A stretch of DNA of 57,296 nucleotides from Clostridia bacterium (GTDB lineage: Bacteria; Bacillota; Clostridia; Oscillospirales; CAG-272), in the NCBI GenBank assembly GCA_028720145.1, contig JAQYLJ010000037.1:1-57296 (forward strand), written 5' to 3'. Positions 51,657 to 57,296 of the stretch are shown here, in pieces. Below the pieces are notes generated by a model, which saw only the letters and a list, made by a program, of their open reading frames with translations, made no database searches and was not told the DNA's origin. The position numbers and the translations under genes were made by a program. The stretch's first letter is position 1; the number at the start of each line of letters is the position of its first letter.

Positions 51657-52295
51657 TTACGGAAAGAGAGTCAATAGTTCTTCGGGGGTCGACAAAATCT
51701 CGGCGGCACCGCTCGTCAAGAGTTCCTCGCGGTCGCCGTAGCCCCAGAGCACGCCGACGGCTTCCACACCCGTCTGCCCTGCCCCCTCCATATCGTGGTG
51801 GCGGTCTCCTACCATCACCGCGTCGGCGGGCGAGACCCCCATGTCGGCGAGCACGAGGCGAATGACATCCGCCTTACAGCTATGCTCCTCCATATCCGCG
51901 CCTTGGACGACCTCAAAATAGCGCGCGAGGTCAAAATGCGCGATAATCTCTTTCGCGAAGCGGTCGGGTTTAGAGGTCGCGACGGCGAGACGGTACCCGC
52001 GCGCGCAAAGGGCGGCGAGGGTCTCGGGAATCCCCGCGTACACGCGGTTCTCGAATTTCCCGACCGTGGCATACCGCGCCTGGAACCGTGCGACCGCCTG
52101 TTCGGTCTCTTCTTCGTTCAGTCCGAAATAGTGTGGGTATGACCATGTGAGCGGGGGTCCGATGAATCCCAAAAGGGACGCGGGGTCGGCGGTGATGCCG
52201 ATGGGTTTCAAACTCTCGACGACGCATTTGACAATCCCCTCTTGCGAGTCGGTCAAAGTGCCGTCCAAATCAAAGAGAAGTGCGGTCTTTTTCAT
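51657..52295 (-). CDS. HAD-family phosphatase (phosphoglycolate phosphatase-like)
   Basis: 212-residue HAD hydrolase, subclass I with an alpha-helical cap. Motif I is FDLDGTLTDS (Asp9 nucleophile, Asp11 acid), motif II AVATSKPDRF, motif III/IV around KADVIRLVLADMG and MVGDRHHDMEGA. Substrates of such enzymes are small sugar phosphates, or pyrophosphate. Start: ATG at 52295 six bases after CGGAG; an upstream extension is not supported. It lies 178 bases after the acyl-CoA synthetase, with no clear signal between them. Confidence 0.9.
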   Translation of the reverse strand: MKKTALLFDLDGTLTDSQEGIVKCVVESLKPIGITADPASLLGFIGPPLTWSYPHYFGLNEEETEQAVARFQARYATVGKFENRVYAGIPETLAALCARGYRLAVATSKPDRFAKEIIAHFDLARYFEVVQGADMEEHSCKADVIRLVLADMGVSPADAVMVGDRHHDMEGAGQTGVEAVGVLWGYGDREELLTSGAAEILSTPEELLTLFP

Positions 52296-52473
52296 GAAAT
52301 ACTCCGAGCATAGGGTTTTGGGGTGGTGAAAAACGACAAAACGCGCGGGCTGCCTCGTTCGCGCACGGAGCCGTGGGAGACGACGCAGCCGACAAAAAGC
52401 GGCAAACGAAACATCTCCGACCGAAAAACGGTGGGCTCCTGTGCGAAAGTGCGGCAACTCGCGGGTCTCGGGC

Positions 52474-54180
52474 TTAGTGAATCAGGTTACGGCGAATCTT
52501 ACGGGTCGTCGTCTTGGGGAACTCCTCACGCCGAATCTCGAGCGCGCGAATCTGCTTGAACGACGCGAGTTTCTTGTTCATCTCGTTGATGCGTGCGTGC
52601 AGAATGTCATAAATCTGCTCGTCGGTCGCGCCCTCCGGGAATTTCTCGAGATCGGGCACCACGATGGCGGTCAGGACGACTTCTTCGCTGTTCTCGGCTT
52701 TCCGTCCGACGGCGACGCTCTCGAGCACGCCCTCGATATTTGCGAGGTATTCCTCAATCTCCTCGGGGAAGACATTTTTCCCGTTTTCAAGCACGATGAC
52801 CGACTTGCAACGACCGGTGATGTAGATATAGCCGTCTTTGTCCATGTAGCCCATGTCGCCCGTACGGAACCAGCCGTCCTCGGTGAAGACTTCCGCGGTC
52901 GCTTCTTCGTTATGATAGTACCCGAGCATGACATTGTCGCCCGTGAAGACGATCTCGCCGATCTCGCCCGCGGGGAGAATCTTCCCGTTGAGTTCGATGC
53001 GGGCTTTGCACCCCGGAATCGCGGGTCCGACCGAATAGTCTTTCGCCTTATAGAATAGGTTAACGGAAATCAGAGGCGAGCACTCGGTAATGCCGTAACC
53101 CTCGCAGAGGTGCACGCCGAATTCAAAGAATTCATCGCACATTTTGGGGTTCAGCGGCGCGCCGCCGCAGATAATCTTGGTCAGGCGTCCGCCGAACACC
53201 TCGCGGACTTCGCGGAACAATTTCTCACGGACATCGATCCCGATTTTCCTGAGGAACCGAGAGAGCTTAATCCCGAAGCGGAGTTTCTTGATTTTCCCGC
53301 TCTTGGTCGCCTCGTCCATGATCTTTCTGTAAAGGGTATTGACAAAGAGAGGTACAAGGGTCATACCGGTGGGACGGAACACCTTGAAGTTCTGGACGAC
53401 ATGGCGGAGCGAGTCGTTGATACAGACGGTCGCGCCGAAGTTCATCGCGGTCAGAATCCCGTGCGTGAGCTCATAGGTGTGGTGAATCGGGAGCACCGAC
53501 ATGAGCACATCGTCTTTCGAGAAGTTGACGTTCTCGGACGCCCCGTTGATGGCGGTCATCATGTTCTTTTCCGCGAGCATGACGCACTTCGAGGTGCCGG
53601 TCGTGCCGGAGGTGAAGAGCATGACCGTCATTCTGTTGAGGTCGCCCGCCTCGGGCAGAACATAGTCGGCGTTCTCTTCCCCGAGGGCGAGCACCTTCGA
53701 GAGCGGAATCAGTTTCTCGTTTTCGGTCTCGTCCGCAGCGGGGTCCATTGGGATGAAGTATTTGAGGGACGGATGCTCTTCCATCGCATGGTCGAACTTA
53801 TGGCTGAAATGCTTGCTGTAAACGATCGCATCGACTTCAGCACTCGCGAGCAGTCCCTCGATCTCGGGGATGGCGAGCTCCTTATCCATCGGGATGGCGA
53901 CACCGCCGCCCGCGGTCGCCGCGAGGAAGGTCGAAACCCAAACGGGCGAGGTCTCGCCGATGATGGCGATCCGCTTCCCTGCGAGTCCGAGTTTCTCGAA
54001 CCCTGCCGCCTCGCGGCGAACGAGAGCGGCGAGCTCGGCAAAGGTCATATCCGAGATGGTTTTGGGGTCTGCATAATATCTGAACGCCACTTTGTCGCCG
54101 AAGCCGGCAAAATGGTCCACTATATCTTTGAAACAATGTACCGGCTCATAAATCCGGGGGGTCTTTTTTACGCTGTACAT
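52474..54180 (-). CDS. Acyl-CoA synthetase (AMP-forming, long-chain type)
   Basis: 568-residue adenylate-forming enzyme that activates fatty acids to acyl-CoA or acyl-AMP. P-loop-like motif MLFTSGTTGTSK, the A5 motif GYGITECSP, the hinge region RTGDMGYMDKDGYIYITGRCK and the catalytic lysine in TTTRKIRR near the end. No signal or membrane helix. ATG behind AAAGGAGTAGG. Its promoter carries a palindrome over the -10, a likely repressor site. Fatty-acid activation is the best guess; acyl-chain choice is not readable. Confidence 0.93.
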   Translation of the reverse strand: MYSVKKTPRIYEPVHCFKDIVDHFAGFGDKVAFRYYADPKTISDMTFAELAALVRREAAGFEKLGLAGKRIAIIGETSPVWVSTFLAATAGGGVAIPMDKELAIPEIEGLLASAEVDAIVYSKHFSHKFDHAMEEHPSLKYFIPMDPAADETENEKLIPLSKVLALGEENADYVLPEAGDLNRMTVMLFTSGTTGTSKCVMLAEKNMMTAINGASENVNFSKDDVLMSVLPIHHTYELTHGILTAMNFGATVCINDSLRHVVQNFKVFRPTGMTLVPLFVNTLYRKIMDEATKSGKIKKLRFGIKLSRFLRKIGIDVREKLFREVREVFGGRLTKIICGGAPLNPKMCDEFFEFGVHLCEGYGITECSPLISVNLFYKAKDYSVGPAIPGCKARIELNGKILPAGEIGEIVFTGDNVMLGYYHNEEATAEVFTEDGWFRTGDMGYMDKDGYIYITGRCKSVIVLENGKNVFPEEIEEYLANIEGVLESVAVGRKAENSEEVVLTAIVVPDLEKFPEGATDEQIYDILHARINEMNKKLASFKQIRALEIRREEFPKTTTRKIRRNLIH

Positions 54181-54212
54181 ATCCTACTCCTTTGACGATT
54201 TTATTCGTTATT

Positions 54213-54238
54213 GGTACAAAATCCGAAGATATTGTACC
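54213..54238. promoter_or_regulatory. Palindromic operator candidate at the acyl-CoA synthetase promoter
   Basis: GGTACAA (54213-54219) and TTGTACC (54232-54238) are perfect inverted repeats 12 bases apart. The right arm covers the -10 hexamer and the spacer covers the predicted transcription start. Confidence 0.55.
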
Positions 54239-54259
54239 GCGTTTTGCCCCTGTTGTCAA
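54231..54259 (-). promoter_or_regulatory. Promoter of the acyl-CoA synthetase gene
   Basis: TTGACA at 54259-54254, 17-base spacer, TACAAT at 54236-54231. Confidence 0.85.
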
Positions 54260-54310
54260 TAGAAAGTGTGTATTTTTTGTAAATGCAACACTTCTCTCAA
54301 AAGTGAGGTA

Positions 54311-54350
54311 TAAAACAAAACCGTCGGGGCAAAAAGCGTCCGACGGTTTT
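54311..54350 (-). terminator. Terminator of mgtE
   Basis: 11-bp stem AAAACCGTCGG/CCGACGGTTTT with a 12-base loop, then TTTTGTTTTATA on the minus strand. Confidence 0.88.
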
Positions 54351-54367
54351 CATAAGCTGGGATTCGG

Positions 54368-55750
54368 TTAAGCGAGACCGGGGATTACGGTCTTCGCGAT
54401 GGTGAAATAAACGAGGAGTGAAATCGCGTCCACGATGGTGGTGATGAACGGGCTCGCGACCACCGCGGGGTCGAGCCCGATGCGGCGGGCGAGAATCGGG
54501 AGAAGGCATCCGATGAGTTTCGCAATCAAAATGGTCAGACACAGGGTCGCGGCGACCGTCCATGCGACCGAGATGGTGACCGCGGGGTTGTGCATAATCA
54601 AGTGATCGACGAGCATCACTTTTCCGAAAGCGAGCGCGCCGAGGGAAATCCCGCACATGATGGCGACCCGAATCTCTTTCCAAGCCACGCGCCACCAGTC
54701 GGAAAGGGTCACTTCCCCGAGAGAGAGATTACGAATGACGGTGACCGAAGACTGCGAGCCGGAGTTCCCGCCCGTATCCATGAGCATGGGGATGAACGCG
54801 GTGAGCACCACGACCTGCGAGAGCGCGGTTTCAAACGAGGAGATGATCCACCCCGTAAAAGTGGCGGACACCATCAGAAGTGCGAGCCACGGGATACGGT
54901 TCAGCCAAATCCGCGCGACGGGAGTACGGAGATAGGGGGTCTCGGTCGGCGTGATAGCCGCCATCTTCGAGAAGTCCTCTTCGGTCTCTTCGTGGATGAT
55001 GTCAATCGCGTCGTCGACCGTGATGATACCGACCAGCCGATGCTCGGTATCCACGACAGGGAGCGCCATGAGACTGTATTTTGTCATCAGTTGTGCGGCG
55101 GTCTCCTGGTCTTCGAGGGTGCCGATGGAGATGATGTTCTCCTCCATCAGGTCGCCGATACAGTCGTCCTCGGCGGAGAGCAGCAAATCCTTCGCGCTGA
55201 CGATGCCGAGCAGATGCCGCATATTGTCGGTGACATAACAGGTATAGATGGTTTCCTTATTGACGCCGACCCGTCGGATGACCGCGAGCGCTTCCGCAAC
55301 GGTCAGGGTTTTATTAAGTCGCACAAACTCGGTCGTCATGATACCGCCCGCGCTGTCCGGGGGGTATTTCAGCAGTTCGTTGATGGCGCGTCTGTCCTCG
55401 GGAGTGCTGTTCGCGATGATTCTCTGCACCACATTGGCGGGCATCTCCTCGACAAGGTCGACCGTATCGTCGAGGAACATCTCATCGAGAATGTTTTTCA
55501 GTTCTGCATCGGTGAACGACGCAATCAGGGATTCGCGGAAATCCGCATCCATTTCGGTAAAGACTTCCGCCGCTTTCTCTTTGTGCAAGAGACGAAAGAA
55601 ACGGGGGTGATATTCTTCCGGCAGTTCTCGGAACAGTTCGGCGATATCCTCGACGCGCATTTCGTCTGCGCGTGCGCGTAGCTCGCTGAGACGGCGGGCA
55701 TCCATGAGCTCCATGACATCGGATGCCGTGAGCATTTTTTCTTCTTCCAT
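54368..55750 (-). CDS. mgtE: Magnesium transporter MgtE
   Basis: 460-residue Mg2+ channel. Cytoplasmic N-domain (about 1-125, superhelical, with LPEEYHPRFFRLLHKEKAAEV split by variable loops), two CBS domains (about 126-255; YTCYVTDNMRHLLGIVSAKDLL), a plug helix and five membrane helices from about 285 (LALLMVSATFTGWIISSFE) that carry GGNSGSQSSVTVIR, the pore signature. The cytoplasmic part closes the pore at high Mg2+. It starts at ATG 55750 behind AAAGGAGGGAACC. A leader of about 200 bases precedes it (see regulatory entries). Confidence 0.97.
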   Translation of the reverse strand: MEEEKMLTASDVMELMDARRLSELRARADEMRVEDIAELFRELPEEYHPRFFRLLHKEKAAEVFTEMDADFRESLIASFTDAELKNILDEMFLDDTVDLVEEMPANVVQRIIANSTPEDRRAINELLKYPPDSAGGIMTTEFVRLNKTLTVAEALAVIRRVGVNKETIYTCYVTDNMRHLLGIVSAKDLLLSAEDDCIGDLMEENIISIGTLEDQETAAQLMTKYSLMALPVVDTEHRLVGIITVDDAIDIIHEETEEDFSKMAAITPTETPYLRTPVARIWLNRIPWLALLMVSATFTGWIISSFETALSQVVVLTAFIPMLMDTGGNSGSQSSVTVIRNLSLGEVTLSDWWRVAWKEIRVAIMCGISLGALAFGKVMLVDHLIMHNPAVTISVAWTVAATLCLTILIAKLIGCLLPILARRIGLDPAVVASPFITTIVDAISLLVYFTIAKTVIPGLA

Positions 55751-55802
55751 AGGGGTTCCCTCCTTTGCTCATAGGGTGGGAGAGTGACACAGGCAAAGGC
55801 AC

Positions 55803-55832
55803 AAAAAAAGCAACGCCGAAATCCGGCGTTGC
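55803..55832 (-). terminator. Terminator inside the mgtE leader
   Basis: Perfect 9-bp stem GCAACGCCG/CGGCGTTGC with a 5-base loop and a seven-T tract, located between the mgtE promoter and its start codon. Expression of mgtE therefore needs read-through. Confidence 0.9.
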
Positions 55833-55837
55833 TCATT

Positions 55838-55918
55838 CTATGAGAGAAGAGCGTCCCCGGCGGCAATCTGCATTTTCATAAGCGTGCATCGATGACCTTG
55901 ACAACTGTCCGCGTCCAT
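55838..55918 (-). CDS. Possible 26-codon leader peptide upstream of mgtE
   Basis: ATG at 55918 opens a short frame (MDADSCQGHRCTLMKM, then QIAAGDALLS) that ends six bases before the leader terminator. AGGAGG lies upstream, but at a long spacing of about 14-15 bases, and is part of the 5' arm of the closing stem. Translation would compete with that stem. No known peptide family. It may be coincidental. Confidence 0.35.
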   Translation of the reverse strand: MDADSCQGHRCTLMKMQIAAGDALLS

Positions 55919-55964
55919 AGTATTCGCAAATTGCCTCCTTCTTTGAGAAATTTTGAACAGGGGT

Positions 55965-55993
55965 ATTATAAATCGAAAAATCGCGTCCGTCAA
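55965..55993 (-). promoter_or_regulatory. Promoter of mgtE
   Basis: TTGACG at 55993-55988, 17-base spacer, TATAAT at 55970-55965. The -35 overlaps the stop codon of the nitroreductase gene. Confidence 0.85.
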
Positions 55994-56589
55994 GTGGTTT
56001 TTTCGGGGAAAAACGAGAAATATTCACGCGTCTCCCGCTTGGGGACATGGTGCACCTGCTGCGCGTCGCGCGTGTAGCGGATGTTCCCGTCTTTGACGGG
56101 GTCGATGACAACGGTCTCCACAGGTTTCCCGAGCGCGATGACGACCTCAATCCGCGTCCCCTCCGTAAGATGCAGTGAGGACGCGAGCCGCGTTCTGTCG
56201 ATGGCACCCAAGATACACCCGCCGAGCCCGAGGGTGCGCGCGCCGAGGAGAATCGCCTCCGAGACGAGACCCGCGTCAAAGGACGGCGCGGGAATGTCGG
56301 CGTTTGACAAGAGAATCAAATAGGCGGTGGGACGTTCATTTTCCGCGGGTCCGTCCCAGTCGGTGAGATACCCCGCCCATTTGAGCGCGGGGAAAATCTC
56401 GGCTCTCACGGCCGGGTCTGTTACCCCGACCAGTTTCAGCGGTTGCAGATTGGCGGCAGAGGGCGTCAGGCGTACAAGGGACGCGAGATATTCGACTTCC
56501 TCTTCCCCGACCTCTCTCGCCGCATCGAACCGACGGTACGAGCGGCACCCCTCCAAAAGCGCGTGGAAGTCTTCCGATTCTATTATCAT
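55990..56589 (-). CDS. Nitroreductase family protein
   Basis: 199-residue FMN-dependent oxidoreductase of the nitroreductase/NAD(P)H-flavin group. Flavin-binding start RSYRRFDAAREVGEEEVE, the phosphate-contacting TPSAANLQPLKLV, and GARTLGLGGCILGAIDR in the C-terminal half. Physiological electron acceptor unknown. Start: ATG at 56589 behind GGAGGGAGG; an upstream extension to 56646 is not supported. Its stop overlaps the mgtE -35. Confidence 0.88.
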   Translation of the reverse strand: MIIESEDFHALLEGCRSYRRFDAAREVGEEEVEYLASLVRLTPSAANLQPLKLVGVTDPAVRAEIFPALKWAGYLTDWDGPAENERPTAYLILLSNADIPAPSFDAGLVSEAILLGARTLGLGGCILGAIDRTRLASSLHLTEGTRIEVVIALGKPVETVVIDPVKDGNIRYTRDAQQVHHVPKRETREYFSFFPEKTT

Positions 56590-56777
56590 AGTAAGCGCCT
56601 CCCTCCGAAAACGAACCGAGTTTTTTCTCGATTTCGCAAAAATCAATCTGTCAAACGATTGTACACCCGTCCGAAAAACGGATAGCCTGTTTTTTCTTTA
56701 TTTTACACGAAACTCGGATTCCCCGCAAGGGAAAAGATCACCGAAAAATCGAAAAAGCAGATTTTTTCATTTTAGAG

Positions 56778-56806
56778 TTTACTTTTTTGAAAAACTGTGA
56801 TACAAT
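56778..56806 (+). promoter_or_regulatory. Promoter of tRNA-Arg
   Basis: TTTACT (56778-56783), 17-base spacer, TACAAT (56801-56806), 11 bases before the mature tRNA. Confidence 0.75.
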
Positions 56807-56817
56807 ACACAGCGTAT

Positions 56818-56894
56818 CTACCCGTGGCACAGCTGGATAGCGCGTCAGACTCCGACTCTGAAGGTCGCAGGTTCGAATCCTGTCGGGTAGGCCA
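56818..56894 (+). tRNA. tRNA-Arg (anticodon CCG)
   Basis: 77 bases. Acceptor arms CTACCCG/CGGGTAG, T-arm GCAGGTTCGAATCCTGT, anticodon stem TCAGA/TCTGA around loop CTCCGAC giving CCG (codon CGG). Discriminator G and an encoded CCA (56892-56894). Confidence 0.97.
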
Positions 56895-56895
56895 C

Positions 56896-56945
56896 AAAGA
56901 CACACGCAAAAGGAGCGTATAAAACTCCGACGCGTGTGTCTTTTT
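56896..56945 (+). terminator. Terminator after tRNA-Arg
   Basis: 12-bp stem AAAGACACACGC/GCGTGTGTCTTT with an inner GGAG/CTCC hairpin, followed by T-rich sequence. Confidence 0.88.
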
Positions 56946-56959
56946 CTATGCAAAACAGG

Positions 56960-56991
56960 GGTAAATTGCCGTTTTTGCAGCAGTTTACCCT
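56960..56991. other. Hairpin-forming element downstream of tRNA-Arg
   Basis: GGGTAAA (about 56960) and TTTACCC (about 56991) form a stem around a GC/T-rich loop; no T-tract of terminator type. No gene was seen between the tRNA terminator and 57126. Confidence 0.4.
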
Positions 56992-57125
56992 TTTTGTTGT
57001 TTCTTCACGCATCGCCGTGGGGATTTGTTCTTCACTCGCTTTGGAAAATCTCAAACCTTTAACGATTGCACAAAAAGGATTTTTGCACGATAAGGCGCGT
57101 ATGATTTCTTCTGTCTTAATCAACG

Positions 57126-57165
57126 AAAAAATGACCGACCGCGTTCGTAAGAGAGCAGTCGGTCA
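57126..57165 (-). terminator. Terminator of the partial gene at the right edge
   Basis: 8-bp stem TGACCGAC/GTCGGTCA with an 18-base loop, followed by TTTTTTCG on the minus strand. Confidence 0.8.
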
Positions 57166-57173
57166 ATTTATTT

Positions 57174-57296
57174 TTAACGATTTCTTTTCCCTGTATTTTC
57201 TGTCCCTCGGATTTCCTCATGATAGAAATAATCCACGATCACCGGATGTCCCTGCGGGACTCTGCCATAAGGCATTTCATTATCCACAAAGGGACA
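57174..57296 (-). CDS. C-terminal end of an unidentified gene
   Basis: The last 40 residues (ending YFYHEEIRGTENTGKRNR, preceded by PYGRVPQGHPVIVD) run in from beyond the window and stop at TAA 57176-57174, just before a good terminator, so it is likely a real gene. I do not recognise the family. Sitting next to a tRNA, it could belong to an integrated element, but nothing shown here proves that. Confidence 0.5.
   Translation of the reverse strand, partial: CPFVDNEMPYGRVPQGHPVIVDYFYHEEIRGTENTGKRNR

Larger units (their letters stand above)
55751..55957 (-). promoter_or_regulatory. Long structured leader of mgtE (attenuator or riboswitch candidate)
   Basis: Transcription from the promoter at 55993-55965 gives a leader of about 205 bases. 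On the minus strand GGAGGCAATTTGC (55938-55926) can pair with GCAGATTGCCGCC (55871-55859), 12 of 13 positions counting one G-T pair, enclosing about 54 bases. An intrinsic terminator follows at 55832-55803 and the mgtE ribosome site comes after it. The domains fit a sensor-terminator layout. The conserved M-box core was not found. Confidence 0.55.

Noticed and set aside
52296-52473. A small gene between the HAD phosphatase and the acyl-CoA synthetase
   Set aside because: Open frames here only extend neighbours and lack ribosome sites or recognisable products.
55751-55957. M-box (ykoK) magnesium riboswitch upstream of mgtE
   Set aside because: The expected conserved core (AGGTGAGGCTCCTAT-type and CCAAAGACGCC-type blocks) was not found by eye. 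The leader is kept as an unassigned candidate; a covariance search would decide.
56845-57123. A 92-codon minus-strand frame ending in PTGFEPATFRVGV
   Set aside because: The ending is the well-known artefact from reading a tRNA gene backwards, and the frame crosses the tRNA terminator.
1-57296. CRISPR arrays, rRNA operons or prophage modules
   Set aside because: No regularly spaced repeats, no rRNA sequence and no phage structural genes were seen.

Overview
The window looks like chromosomal DNA of an anaerobic gut-type Clostridia (Firmicutes), close to the Oscillospirales/Christensenellales type. This rests on strong SD sequences (GGAGG), sigma-A type promoters, lipoprotein signals typical of Gram-positives, the miaB-ymcA/ylbF-mutS-mutL order, a yceD-rpmF pair, an MgtE magnesium channel, a DUF975 protein and a GH3 enzyme with swapped domains. 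Most of it is GC-rich. One interval (about 7.7-11.0 kb) is visibly AT-rich and looks acquired. I cannot name the genus.

Layout. 1-3.5 kb (minus): truncated phosphoglucomutase, a TSCPD protein, an unrecognised protein, and an AraC regulator. 3.66-7.6 kb (plus): a divergent fucose/arabinose-isomerase-like enzyme and a large putative glycosidase, closed by a strong terminator. 7.7-11.0 kb: AT-rich island with an IS30-family end fragment, an AraC fragment, a decayed type I 3-dehydroquinase-like gene, an MDR dehydrogenase and a frameshifted IS30 element. 11.0-13.7 kb: pdxST, an esterase and tRNA-Leu. 13.8-20.4 kb (minus): a complete pstSCAB-phoU-phoB-phoR operon behind a Pho-box-like direct repeat. 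20.6-21.1 kb: hpf. 21.3-34.6 kb (minus): ten tightly packed genes read from one promoter (tcdA, hypothetical, miaB, ylbF-like, mutS, mutL, tgt, surface protein, AraC regulator, dxs). 34.7-37.1 kb: an RluA-type enzyme, an SGNH lipoprotein and DUF975. 37.2-39.8 kb: an amino-acid ABC transporter whose promoter carries ArgR-like boxes. 40.0-42.8 kb: argGH with similar boxes. 42.9-47.7 kb: GH3 enzyme plus a beta-helix carbohydrate-active protein. 47.8-51.5 kb: two membrane proteins, yceD-rpmF and an rRNA methyltransferase. 51.6-56.6 kb: HAD phosphatase, acyl-CoA synthetase, mgtE with a long structured leader, and a nitroreductase. 56.8-57.3 kb: tRNA-Arg and the end of a truncated gene.

How the genes fit together. 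The sugar enzymes at 3.7-7.6 kb and 42.9-47.7 kb point to plant or host glycan breakdown. The Pst/Pho set covers phosphate scavenging with its own two-component control. The argGH genes and the 37-40 kb transporter look like one arginine regulon.

The most notable observations are: two solute-binding proteins from different families (PstS and the amino-acid binding protein) that are both circularly permuted; a domain-swapped GH3 enzyme in the same window; and a roughly 200-nt mgtE leader that combines a long closing stem, a 26-codon ORF and an intrinsic terminator but does not match the M-box. No CRISPR array, rRNA gene or prophage was seen.
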